Origin: Cetobacterium sp. ZOR0034
Lineage (GTDB): Bacteria; Fusobacteriota; Fusobacteriia; Fusobacteriales; Fusobacteriaceae
Length of the DNA stretch: 64,000 nt
Assembly (NCBI RefSeq): GCF_000799075.1
Contig: NZ_JTLI01000007.1
Coordinates: forward strand, 62,001 to 126,000
Direction of reading: 5' to 3'
Each line of letters opens with the position of its first letter. Positions within the stretch are counted from its first letter, which is position 1. Both the position numbers and the translations under genes were made by a program. Of the stretch, positions 55,926-63,709 are shown piece by piece. The notes under the pieces were generated by a model. It had not been told where the DNA came from and made no database searches. It was given only the letters and a program-made list of their open reading frames with translations.

Positions 55926-57425
55926 ATGAATGAAAGATCTAGTGGTATCCTTTTACATATAACATCGCTACCTGGAAAATATGGAATAGGTGATTTTGGA
56001 AAGTGTGCCTATGAGTTTGTTGACTTTTTAAAAAATAGCAATCAAAAATATTGGCAGATTCTTCCAATGGGAGTAACAGGATATGGAGACTCTCCCTATC
56101 AATCTTTTTCAGCTTTCGCTGGAAATCCATATTTTATTGATTTAGACTCATTCGTTGAGATGAATATTTTAAAAAACGAAGATTTAAAAACTTTAAAAGA
56201 ATTAAATTCTATTTCTGAAATTCAGTATGACAAATTATACATAGAAAGATATTCAGTTTTGAGATTAGCTTTTGAAAACTTTAAAAGTCATACCTCTTTT
56301 ACTTTGCTAAAAAGTTTTAAAAATAAAAACTCTTGGTGGTTAGATAACTACTCTCTTTTTATGGCTATAAAAAATAATTTCAATGGAAAATCATGGTTAG
56401 AATGGCCGCGAGAATATCGTTTCAGATGTAAAAAAACTTTAAAAAATGCCAAAGAAAAATTTAAAGATGAAATTGATTTTCAAATATTTCTACAATTTTT
56501 CTTCTATAAACAATGGGATGATTTAAAAAAATATGCGAATAATAACAAGATAAAAATAATTGGAGATATTCCTATCTTTGTTGCTACAGATAGTGCTGAC
56601 ACTTGGGAAAATCCTAAGATGTTTGAGTTTGATAAAAAACTACAGCCTAAAAAAGTTGCAGGATGTCCTCCAGATGCTTTTAGTAAATATGGTCAACTTT
56701 GGGGAAATGTTCTTTATAACTGGAAATATATAGAGAAAAATAATTTCAGTTGGTGGATTAAAAGAGTTAAAAGCTGTTTTAAACTTTATGATAAAGTTAG
56801 AATAGATCACTTTAGAGGCTTTGAATCTTATTGGGCTATTCCAGCAAAGGCTAAAACTGCTCAATTTGGTAAGTGGGAAAAGGGACCTGGTATGAAGCTT
56901 TTCTATGCTATAAAAAAATCTTTAGGAGATTTAGATATAATTGCAGAAGATTTAGGTTTTTTAACTCCTAAAGTTTATAAACTTTTAAAGGATTCAGGTT
57001 ACCCAGGAATGAAAATACTACAATTCGCTTTTGATTCAAGAGAGGAAAGTGATTATCTTCCTCATAAATATCCTAAAAAAAGTGTGGCTTATACTGGAAC
57101 TCATGATAACCAAACAGTTACCGGATGGTATAAAAGTACAAATGAAAAAGATAAAAATTTTTGTGATGAATACCTTTCAAAATTTCTAACTTCTAAAGTA
57201 GAAAACAACAGCTCTATAAGTTGGAAATTTATAGAAGCACTTTGGAGCTCAAATTCAAATCTTACTATAGCACCACTACAAGATTTCTTAGATTTAGATG
57301 ATGAAGCTCGAATGAATACTCCTTCTACACTAGGAGGTAATTGGATTTGGAGAATGAACAAATCTCTTCTAACAAAAGATTTAGAAAACAAACTATCGGT
57401 GCTAACGATAAAACATAAACGTTAA
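55926..57425 (+). CDS. malQ: 4-alpha-glucanotransferase (amylomaltase, GH77)
   Basis: The 499-residue enzyme begins RSSGILLHITSLPGKYGIGDFG and has YWQILPMGVTGYGDSPYQSFSAFAGNPYFI, KIIGDIPIFVATDSADTWENP, VRIDHFRGFESYWAIPA (nucleophile Asp), IIAEDLGFLTP (acid Glu) and YTGTHDNQTVTGWY. All are canonical GH77 motifs. It transfers maltodextrin chains in the cytosol and works with GlgP to convert imported maltodextrins to glucose and glucose-1-phosphate. Confidence 0.95.
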   Translation: MNERSSGILLHITSLPGKYGIGDFGKCAYEFVDFLKNSNQKYWQILPMGVTGYGDSPYQSFSAFAGNPYFIDLDSFVEMNILKNEDLKTLKELNSISEIQYDKLYIERYSVLRLAFENFKSHTSFTLLKSFKNKNSWWLDNYSLFMAIKNNFNGKSWLEWPREYRFRCKKTLKNAKEKFKDEIDFQIFLQFFFYKQWDDLKKYANNNKIKIIGDIPIFVATDSADTWENPKMFEFDKKLQPKKVAGCPPDAFSKYGQLWGNVLYNWKYIEKNNFSWWIKRVKSCFKLYDKVRIDHFRGFESYWAIPAKAKTAQFGKWEKGPGMKLFYAIKKSLGDLDIIAEDLGFLTPKVYKLLKDSGYPGMKILQFAFDSREESDYLPHKYPKKSVAYTGTHDNQTVTGWYKSTNEKDKNFCDEYLSKFLTSKVENNSSISWKFIEALWSSNSNLTIAPLQDFLDLDDEARMNTPSTLGGNWIWRMNKSLLTKDLENKLSVLTIKHKR

Positions 57426-57429
57426 GTTA

Positions 57430-57466
57430 AAAAAGTGAGGCAAACCGTTTAAGCCTCACTTTTTTA
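57430..57466. terminator. Bidirectional terminator after malQ
   Basis: AAAAAGTGAGGC and GCCTCACTTTTT form a 12-bp stem flanked by A and T runs, shared with the convergent methyltransferase-like gene. Confidence 0.9.
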
Positions 57467-57968
57467 ATATTAAGTTTATGTGATTCTCAGAATTCTCCAT
57501 TTCAACTATACTAAAATCTGTGAATCCAATTAAATCAATTAACTCATTCTCTGTAAAACAAGTATACCATTTTCCATTTTCAAAACAATCCTCATTTCCT
57601 GTTCTAAAAGATAGATATAGCAATCCTTTTTCAACTAAAACTGAATACAATCTATTCAAAACATAATAGATATCCAATCTGTCTAAATTCAAAAGCGTAT
57701 CCAATGCCCAAATTCCTACAAATCTTTCTGTTTGCTTTAAACTATTCATAAGTTTTATCACACTTTCTTTTACTATTCCTTCATAATTTTCATCTCCAAA
57801 ATGAAGTCGAGTATTTTCTGCTTTTAAATGCTCTATATTATGTCCTTTTTCTCTAAAAAAATCATCTAGAAAATCCTCTTTAGGCTTCAAAGTTAAAACT
57901 TTTCCATGCTTCATTAACTTTCTCTCAAATTTATCTAATTGTTGTAATTTTATATTTGTCTTATCCAT
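57456..57968 (-). CDS. Class I SAM methyltransferase-like protein, SAM site degenerate
   Basis: The 170-residue protein resembles small methyltransferases in its C-terminal half (VGIWALDTLLNL, YYVLNRLYSVLVEKGLLYLSFRTGNED, WYTCFTENELIDLIGFT). The region where the SAM-binding DxGxGxG loop should stand reads VLTLKPKEDFLDDFFREKGHNIEHL, with no glycine motif. Either the protein has lost SAM binding and serves another role, or it is a decaying gene. The frame is intact with a proper start (AGGAGG present), so decay is not obvious. It is monocistronic and convergent to malQ. Confidence 0.65.
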   Translation of the reverse strand: MDKTNIKLQQLDKFERKLMKHGKVLTLKPKEDFLDDFFREKGHNIEHLKAENTRLHFGDENYEGIVKESVIKLMNSLKQTERFVGIWALDTLLNLDRLDIYYVLNRLYSVLVEKGLLYLSFRTGNEDCFENGKWYTCFTENELIDLIGFTDFSIVEMENSENHINLILKK

Positions 57969-58019
57969 AAGAAACCTCCTTTTTATTTAACTCTCCCTAT
58001 ATTTACATACAAAATTTTA

Positions 58020-58049
58020 TTGTTCTTTCCTACCTTTATATGCTAAAAT
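58020..58049 (+). promoter_or_regulatory. Predicted promoter of fetAB
   Basis: TTGTTC and TAAAAT are 18 bases apart, with TGC before the -10 box; AGGAGG and the ATG follow within 30 bases. Confidence 0.45.
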
Positions 58050-58079
58050 CCTTATGAAGTTTTTAATTCAGGAGGAATT

Positions 58080-58691
58080 ATGATTAAATTTAAAAATATC
58101 AGTTTAAAATTCAACGAAAAAATTATTTTAGACGAATTTAGTCTAAACATCAACAAAGGAGAAAAAGTTTTAATATCTGGAAAATCTGGAAAAGGAAAGA
58201 GTACCCTATTAAAAATATTACTTGGTTTTAACTCTCCTAATTCAGGTGAAGTTTTTTTTAACGATATCGAATTGACTGAAAAAACTATTGATAATATAAG
58301 AAAATATTTAGGATATATGCCTCAATCTACACCTTTTCTAAATGATAATGTCGAAAAAATAATAAATAATATTTTTAATTACAAATTAAATGCTAAAAAA
58401 AAATTAGATTATGATAAACTTTTTTACTTTTTCAATCTCTTCCATCTTGAAAAAAATATTTTAAGTAAACATATAAACGAGCTTTCAGGTGGAGAAAAAC
58501 AGCGATTGGCTTTTATAATAACAATTTTACTTGATAGAGAAGTTTGGATTTTAGATGAAATAACCTCATCTCTAGATCAAGAAATGAAAGAGAAGGTAAC
58601 TGAATATATTTTAAATAGTGATAAAACAGTTATTTTAGTTTCACACGACCACACTACATCATTAGAAAAATTCAGGAGGGTTACATTGTAA
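58080..58691 (+). CDS. fetA: ABC transporter ATPase, FetA-like
   Basis: The 203-residue ATPase has Walker A SGKSGKGKSTLLKIL, the Q-loop YMPQSTP, signature LSGGEKQRLAFI, Walker B VWILDEITSSLD and an H-loop in VSHDHTT. Its small size and its one-base overlap with a FetB-type permease match the FetAB (YbbL-YbbM) exporter that lowers cytosolic iron under oxidative stress in E. coli. The iron role here is by analogy. Confidence 0.82.
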   Translation: MIKFKNISLKFNEKIILDEFSLNINKGEKVLISGKSGKGKSTLLKILLGFNSPNSGEVFFNDIELTEKTIDNIRKYLGYMPQSTPFLNDNVEKIINNIFNYKLNAKKKLDYDKLFYFFNLFHLEKNILSKHINELSGGEKQRLAFIITILLDREVWILDEITSSLDQEMKEKVTEYILNSDKTVILVSHDHTTSLEKFRRVTL

Positions 58692-59470
58692 TGGCACAAG
58701 ATATTTTTTTACCTAATTTACTATATTTTGGATTTTTTTTAATTCCTATTTTTTTCATTATGAACTACTTAGAGATCAATCAAATCTCTAAGGTTATAAA
58801 ATCACTATCTAGAATGTTTATACAACTTATGCTTGTAGGAGCATATCTACACTATATTTTAGTTTTAAACAACCCCTTAATTAATATTGCCTATCTTATA
58901 TTTATGAGCAGTGCTGCTACAATAACAGTTATCAGGGATGTAAAGATACACAGTTTAAAATTTTTCTTCAGTACTGCTATTGCAATAATTACACCGTTAA
59001 TTTTAAACCTTTCTCTTTTTTCTATATTTCTTTTAAAATTAGAAGATAAGTTTAACGCTATGTATCTTATTCCTCTCTCTGGAATGATTTTAGGAAATAC
59101 TGTGAATGGGATGATTGTAACAATTAATGATTTTCTTAAAAGCATGAAAATAAATGAAGAGAGTTACCTTTTATCTTTATCTTTTGGAGCTACGAAATTT
59201 GAAGCACTTAAACCTTTTATTTCTAGTGCTGTTTCACTTGCATTTAGACCATCTGTTGCAAATATGGGAAATGTTGGATTAGTCTCTCTTCCTGGGATGA
59301 TGACTGGTCAAATATTAGGAGGTTCACTTCCTATTGTAGCTATCAAATATCAAATTGCTATTATGACAGCTCTTTTTGTTTCAAGATTTTTATCTTCATT
59401 TTTACTTATGATCTTCTGCTCAGTACAATTTTTTAATGGTTACTCTTTATTTACTCAAAATAAAAAATAG
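58691..59470 (+). CDS. fetB: ABC transporter permease, FetB/UPF0014 family
   Basis: The 259-residue membrane protein has about seven hydrophobic segments. It shows the UPF0014 pattern: SRMFIQLMLVGAYLHYIL, PLSGMILGNTVNGMIVTINDF near residue 130, ALSFGATKFEAL-like SLSFGATKFEALKPF, and VGLVSLPGMMTGQILGGSLPIVAIKYQI near residue 205. It partners with the ATPase upstream. FetB is the E. coli iron-exporter permease. Confidence 0.88.
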   Translation: MAQDIFLPNLLYFGFFLIPIFFIMNYLEINQISKVIKSLSRMFIQLMLVGAYLHYILVLNNPLINIAYLIFMSSAATITVIRDVKIHSLKFFFSTAIAIITPLILNLSLFSIFLLKLEDKFNAMYLIPLSGMILGNTVNGMIVTINDFLKSMKINEESYLLSLSFGATKFEALKPFISSAVSLAFRPSVANMGNVGLVSLPGMMTGQILGGSLPIVAIKYQIAIMTALFVSRFLSSFLLMIFCSVQFFNGYSLFTQNKK

Positions 59471-59480
59471 ATTTAAATAT

Positions 59481-59513
59481 AAAAAGCTACCAAATTTAAT
59501 TGGTAGCTATTTT
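59481..59513. terminator. Bidirectional terminator between fetB and thiM
   Basis: AAAATAGCTACCAA-type arms (GCTACCAA and TTGGTAGC) form the stem with flanking A and T runs, overlapping the thiM stop codon. Confidence 0.85.
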
Positions 59514-60320
59514 ACTTTCTATCTCTAACATATCTTGATTCATATTTGAAATATTATTTATTATCGAAACTTTCAATTCACCTGTCCCTCTATAATTTTT
59601 AGATGCAAGTTCACCAGCAATTCCCATACACAATACTCCACCTAAAGCACTTATAAAAGAGTTGTTATCTGCACCTAAAAAGGATCCTATCAGTGATGAA
59701 ATCATACATCCAGTACCCGTAACTAATCCCATAGAACTACTTCCATTCATAACCTTAACTACATTTTCTCCATTTGATATATAATCAATCTTTCCAGTTA
59801 TCGCTATAGTTGTTGATAATTTTTTTGCAGCTAACACAACGATTTTTTCTCCACTTTCTTCATTTTCTAAAGAATCTACCCCTCTACTTCTAACATCCAT
59901 TCCCAAAAGACATTTTATCTCAGCCATATTTCCCTTTATAACTGTAAATTCTACCTCTTTTAATAGATTTTCTACCAATTCTCTTCTTGCCTTTGTCGCT
60001 CCTACTCCCACTGGGTCTAAAACTATAGGTTTTTTAAGTCTATTTGCTATTCTTCCAACTTCAATGGCCATATCTCTCATACTTTTATCCATTGTTCCGA
60101 TATTTAAAACAACACTTGAAGAAAACCCTATTATCTCTTCAATCTCATCTATACAAAACGACATCAGTGGAGACGCTCCTATTCCTAAAGTAATATTTGC
60201 ACAGTCATTTATTGTCACTGTGTTTGTTAAATGATAAACTAAAGGAGTTTTATTTTTTATTTTTTCCAATCCCCTAATAACTTCAATTATTTTCTCCTCT
60301 TTTAATCCCTGCTTATTCAA
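59496..60320 (-). CDS. thiM: Hydroxyethylthiazole kinase
   Basis: The 274-residue kinase starts at a TTG inside the end of thiD, with AGGTG upstream. It carries PLVYHLTNTVTINDCANITLGIGASPLMS, VVLNIGTMD, PIVLDPVGVGATKAR, VIKGNMAEI and a C-terminal GLVTGTGCMISSLIGSFLG, all typical of ThiM. It phosphorylates the thiazole part of thiamine in the cytosol for salvage. Thiamine phosphate synthase (ThiE) is not in the window. Confidence 0.95.
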   Translation of the reverse strand: MNKQGLKEEKIIEVIRGLEKIKNKTPLVYHLTNTVTINDCANITLGIGASPLMSFCIDEIEEIIGFSSSVVLNIGTMDKSMRDMAIEVGRIANRLKKPIVLDPVGVGATKARRELVENLLKEVEFTVIKGNMAEIKCLLGMDVRSRGVDSLENEESGEKIVVLAAKKLSTTIAITGKIDYISNGENVVKVMNGSSSMGLVTGTGCMISSLIGSFLGADNNSFISALGGVLCMGIAGELASKNYRGTGELKVSIINNISNMNQDMLEIESKIATN

Positions 60321-61119
60321 AATCTACACCTGCCTTTTTATATAAATCTATAAAATGACCCACGGGTCCCACTCCCTCTCCTATTGAAAATGAATTTTTT
60401 ATAGCTTTGCTTATATACTCTTTTCCTAATCTAACCGATTCCTCTACTGTTAATCCCTTTCCTATATAAGATGCTATTGTAGATGACAGTGTACACCCTG
60501 TTCCGTGTGTATTCTTTGTTTTAAATCTTACTCCTTCAAATTTTACGATTTCATTGTCTTCTGTTATCAGAATATCTGTACAGTTGTCTTCTCTATGTCC
60601 ACCTTTTATTAAAACATTTTTAGAACCCATAGATTTTATTATTTTTCCGGCTTTTATCATATCCTCTTCAGTTTCAATTTTTATATTTGATAAAACTTCA
60701 GCTTCTGGTATGTTTGGTGTTACCAATGTTCCAATCTCTAAAAATCTTTTCAATGCTTCTATGGCATCCTCTTTTAACAAATAATATCCACTTTTAGAAA
60801 TCATAACTGGATCGATAACTATATTTTTAGCTTTTACATCTTTTAATGTTTCATGAACTATATTTATTATATCGCTGCTCGAAAGCATACCAATTTTTAC
60901 TGAACTTACAGCTATATCTTCATAAATAACTTCGATCTGCTTCTTTATAATATCTGTATCAATCTCTTGAACGGCAAAAACACCCTTTGTATTCTGAGCT
61001 GTAATAGCTGTTATTACACTCATCCCATATGTTCCTTGAGCACTCATAGCTTTTAAGTCCGCCTGAATCCCTGCACCTCCACATGAATCAGACCCTGCAA
61101 TTGTTAAAATATTTTTCAT
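60313..61119 (-). CDS. thiD: Hydroxymethylpyrimidine (phosphate) kinase
   Basis: The 268-residue kinase has ILTIAGSDSCGGAGIQADLKAMSAQGTYGMSVITAITAQNT at the N-terminus, VIDPVMISKSG near residue 110 and a C-terminal TKNTHGTGCTLSSTIASYIGKG. This is the ThiD pattern. It makes HMP-pyrophosphate from HMP. It overlaps thiM by eight bases, and both follow a TPP riboswitch. Confidence 0.95.
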   Translation of the reverse strand: MKNILTIAGSDSCGGAGIQADLKAMSAQGTYGMSVITAITAQNTKGVFAVQEIDTDIIKKQIEVIYEDIAVSSVKIGMLSSSDIINIVHETLKDVKAKNIVIDPVMISKSGYYLLKEDAIEALKRFLEIGTLVTPNIPEAEVLSNIKIETEEDMIKAGKIIKSMGSKNVLIKGGHREDNCTDILITEDNEIVKFEGVRFKTKNTHGTGCTLSSTIASYIGKGLTVEESVRLGKEYISKAIKNSFSIGEGVGPVGHFIDLYKKAGVDFE

Positions 61120-61138
61120 TCCAACCTCCTATTTATGT

Positions 61139-61167
61139 ATAAAAAAAAGCTACCCTTAAGGGTAGCT
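61139..61167 (-). terminator. Terminator of the TPP riboswitch expression platform
   Basis: On the reverse strand AGCTACCC, TTAA and GGGTAGCT form a hairpin followed by at least eight T, placed between the TPP aptamer and thiD. Confidence 0.9.
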
Positions 61168-61211
61168 CGAATTCATAGTTATCAACTAAAAGATATATCA
61201 GCTAATACTGT

Positions 61212-61296
61212 TTTCGCTACTTCCCTACGTCGGTATTAACCGTATCAGGTTCAAAGGGTCAGTCTAAACTTCTCAGCCAATAAGGCTCCCCTAGTA
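61212..61296 (-). promoter_or_regulatory. TPP riboswitch (THI element)
   Basis: Read on the reverse strand, the conserved TPP aptamer blocks occur in order: ACTAGGGGAGCC, GGCTGAGA, ACCCTTTGAACCTGAT, GGTTAATACC and CGTAGGGAAGT. The aptamer is followed by an intrinsic terminator before thiD-thiM, so thiamine pyrophosphate should switch these genes off by premature termination. Confidence 0.97.
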
Positions 61297-61317
61297 AACT
61301 TTTATTCTCTTAATCAC

Positions 61318-61346
61318 ACTATACTATATTCTATTTCCATTGTCAA
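61318..61346 (-). promoter_or_regulatory. Promoter of the TPP riboswitch-thiDM transcript
   Basis: On the reverse strand TTGACA (61346-61341) and TATAGT (61323-61318) are 17 bases apart. The -35 box lies inside the end of the upstream lysozyme-like gene. Confidence 0.7.
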
Positions 61347-61938
61347 CCATTGCCATCTCTTTTAACTTTATTCTATAGGCATCGATTCTTTTCTCCCAGC
61401 CTTTTCCGTACTGTTCCCAGCTGTTTAAACTTTTATAATAAGCTATTCTTTCCTCAGTTATAAGGTCAATAAATTTTTCATGATCTTGAACAGAGTTAAT
61501 AACTTTTATTGTTTTACTACCCAAAACTCCATCTACTACAATAGCTTCTGATGGTCGATATCTTTTCAATGCTCTTTGAGTTATAACTGCTCCTGCATTG
61601 TATCCTCCATTGAAGAATATATCAAATATCATCATCTGTGAATACGAATGTTTAATTTCATCTAATCTATAATCGATTAGTAAGTGCTCTGCTATTTCTC
61701 TTGCTTGCTCCTCTGTTAAAGTTTTTATTTCATAATCTTTTTCAAATTTTTTATTATAATCTAATAGTAAAAAATTTCTTATTCCATATTTTGAAAGTTC
61801 CTTTTGAGTTCTTACAAGCTTATCCCCTTCGTGAGATAGGACCTCACTTATTATAATCTCCCTAATCCTTGTATCATCATATCCAAAACCTACTGTTGAA
61901 TATAATAATGTGATTAAAATGACAAATTTTTCTAGCAT
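61324..61938 (-). CDS. Secreted GH108-like lysozyme with C-terminal peptidoglycan-binding region
   Basis: The 204-residue product has an N-terminal signal segment (KFVILITLLYSTVGFG). The mature part has VLSHEGDKLV near residue 35, where the Glu is the expected catalytic residue of GH108 muramidases. FDIFFNGGYNAGAVITQRAL, VVDGVLGSKTIKVIN and WEQYGKGWEKRIDAYR follow, the pattern of the partner peptidoglycan-binding domain. Such enzymes are usually phage endolysins. This one stands between thiamine genes and an amidohydrolase with no phage genes near, so it may be a domesticated wall-remodelling enzyme. The spacing between GGGAGG and the ATG is long (14 bases). Confidence 0.78.
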   Translation of the reverse strand: MLEKFVILITLLYSTVGFGYDDTRIREIIISEVLSHEGDKLVRTQKELSKYGIRNFLLLDYNKKFEKDYEIKTLTEEQAREIAEHLLIDYRLDEIKHSYSQMMIFDIFFNGGYNAGAVITQRALKRYRPSEAIVVDGVLGSKTIKVINSVQDHEKFIDLITEERIAYYKSLNSWEQYGKGWEKRIDAYRIKLKEMAMVDNGNRI

Positions 61939-62024
61939 ACTTTAATCAGTTTCCTCCCTGTATATTAAAATAGTTTTATAACTTTTTTAAGCAGGGATAT
62001 ATTATAACATAATTTTTACTAAAT

Positions 62025-63419
62025 TTATAGAGTTTCTGCTATTTTTTGAACTTTTCCTTTAAAATTGTTTAATTCCTTTGAATTTTTTTCTAAATCCACT
62101 GTTTTTATTCTCTTATCTTCTACAATTACTTTTCCATTTACAATAACTGTATCTACATTACTAGCATTAGCTGAATAAACTAAAGCTGAATACGGATCAA
62201 ATATTGGATTCATATTTACAGACTTCGTTTCTATTACAACTACATCAGCTAATTTTCCAATTTCTAAGCTTCCTAACTCATTTTCTCTATGAATCGCTCT
62301 TGCTCCACCAATTGTGGCCATTTCTACAGCTTTTAATGGTGGTAGTGCAGATCTATCTTTTGTATCTAATTTGTGTAACTTTGCTACATACCCCATTTGA
62401 CCAATTATATCTAGTGTATTTCCACTCATAGGTCCATCTGTTCCTAATCCCACTCTCATTCCCATATCGTGCATTTTTAATGCTGGTGAAATTCCTTTTG
62501 CAGATTTTATATTAGCAACCATATTATGTGCTATTCCTATATCTCTCTTTTTCATTAATTCGATATCACTATCAGTCACAAATATATTATGAGCTGCTAT
62601 GAATCTCTCATTTAATAATCCTAACGAATCTAAATATTCTACAGGAGTCATTTTAAAGTCTTTTTTTATTCTATCAAACTCTACATCAGTTTCTGCAACG
62701 TGCATTGACACTGGCACATTATATTTTTCAGATAACTCTTTTATTTTTAATAACTCCTCTTTTGTTACTGTATGTGGTCCATGTGGTCCAAATCCTGGAG
62801 TAATTAATTCATCATTTTTATATTTCTCAACAAAAGCGACTGCTCTTTCTAATGTTTCACCTTTCTTTTGTCCATCGGCCGTTGGATATTTAATTATATT
62901 TTGAGTCATAACTCCTCTTAATCCAACTTCTTTAACAGCTCTTGCTGCATCATCTTCAAATAAATACATATCAACCATAGTTGTTACTCCACCTAAAGCC
63001 ATTTCTGTAGCTCCATGTCTTGCTCCTAAATAAACCATCTCTGGGCTTACCATTTTATTCTCTAAAGGGAATATATATCTATTCAATCTATCTGGAACAT
63101 CATCTGCTAATGACCTAAACACAGTCATAGAAGCATGTGTATGAGTATTTATCATTCCTGGCATTATAATTCCCTCTTCAGCATCTATAACTTTATTTGC
63201 ACTATATTTTTTTAACAAATCTTCATTTCCTATTGATATTATCTTATTATTTTTTATTACCAAAACCCCATTTTCAATAACATCTCTTTTTTCATTCATC
63301 GTTAAAATAGTTCCATTTTTTATAATTATATTAGCTGATTCTTTCTTTTCAACTAAAGAACTACATCCTACAATAAATAAACTTCCTACTAATAAAGCAC
63401 CCTTTAAATAACTTTTCAT
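62025..63419 (-). CDS. Lipoprotein amidohydrolase/deaminase (SAH/MTA deaminase, guanine deaminase-like superfamily)
   Basis: The start is the ATG at 63419 with GGGAGG upstream; the longer frame to 63620 runs through a riboswitch. The 464-residue protein begins with a lipobox (LVGSLFIVGCSS). The metal-dependent hydrolase follows: GMINTHTHASMTVFR, GFGPHGPHTVTKE, VSMHVAET, FIAAHNIFVT and GLGTDGPMSGN. These contain the metal-binding and catalytic His, Glu and Asp of the ATZ/TRZ/SAH-deaminase group. The lipoprotein signal implies action outside the cytosol, which is unusual for the group. Control by a guanine-type riboswitch suggests a purine substrate. Confidence 0.85.
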   Translation of the reverse strand: MKSYLKGALLVGSLFIVGCSSLVEKKESANIIIKNGTILTMNEKRDVIENGVLVIKNNKIISIGNEDLLKKYSANKVIDAEEGIIMPGMINTHTHASMTVFRSLADDVPDRLNRYIFPLENKMVSPEMVYLGARHGATEMALGGVTTMVDMYLFEDDAARAVKEVGLRGVMTQNIIKYPTADGQKKGETLERAVAFVEKYKNDELITPGFGPHGPHTVTKEELLKIKELSEKYNVPVSMHVAETDVEFDRIKKDFKMTPVEYLDSLGLLNERFIAAHNIFVTDSDIELMKKRDIGIAHNMVANIKSAKGISPALKMHDMGMRVGLGTDGPMSGNTLDIIGQMGYVAKLHKLDTKDRSALPPLKAVEMATIGGARAIHRENELGSLEIGKLADVVVIETKSVNMNPIFDPYSALVYSANASNVDTVIVNGKVIVEDKRIKTVDLEKNSKELNNFKGKVQKIAETL

Positions 63420-63436
63420 GTTAATAATCCTCCCAA

Positions 63437-63471
63437 ATAAAAAAATCCCAGCAAGCAAAAGCTCACCGGGG
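63437..63471 (-). terminator. Terminator of the purine riboswitch expression platform
   Basis: On the reverse strand CCCGGTGAGC, TTTT and GCTTGCTGGG form a 10-bp stem with wobbles, followed by ATTTTTTT. It lies between the aptamer and the amidohydrolase ribosome binding site. Confidence 0.85.
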
Positions 63472-63496
63472 TAAAAAATCAATCCCAATACACTTT

Positions 63497-63563
63497 TACT
63501 CATAGTACCAATTTTACGGTTTGGTGTAGAAACTTTTGGCCATATCCCAAATTTATATAAGTA
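63497..63563 (-). promoter_or_regulatory. Purine riboswitch, guanine type
   Basis: Read on the reverse strand, the aptamer shows P1 (TACTTATA with TATGAGTA), P2 (TTTGG with CCAAA) around the loop GATATGG, the junction GTTTCTAC, and P3 (ACCAA with TTGGT) around a loop containing CCGTAAA. The specificity base in the 3' junction (TACTATGA) is C, which pairs with guanine or hypoxanthine; the adenine type has T. An intrinsic terminator follows, so ligand should switch the amidohydrolase gene off. Confidence 0.95.
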
Positions 63564-63592
63564 TCTTTTTAAAATAAATATTTCACGAACTA

Positions 63593-63620
63593 ATTTTAAC
63601 ACATTTAAATATAAAGTCAA
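63593..63620 (-). promoter_or_regulatory. Promoter of the purine riboswitch-amidohydrolase transcript
   Basis: On the reverse strand TTGACT (63620-63615) and TAAAAT (63598-63593) are 16 bases apart, about 30 bases upstream of the aptamer. Confidence 0.65.
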
Positions 63621-63670
63621 TTTTTTTATTTTATATCTCTATTTTTCTAGCATATTTAAACTAATTGGTA

Positions 63671-63676
63671 TATAAT
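63671..63676 (+). promoter_or_regulatory. -10 box of the glyA promoter
   Basis: A perfect TATAAT stands 33 bases before the glyA start; no good -35 box is visible at the right distance. Confidence 0.4.
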
Positions 63677-63709
63677 CAATCTAATACTTTAAATTAGGGA
63701 GGATGCATT

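Noticed and set aside
62025-63620. Longer amidohydrolase starting at 63620
   Set aside because: The extra 67 codons run through the purine riboswitch and its terminator; the ATG at 63419 has a ribosome binding site and begins a lipoprotein signal.
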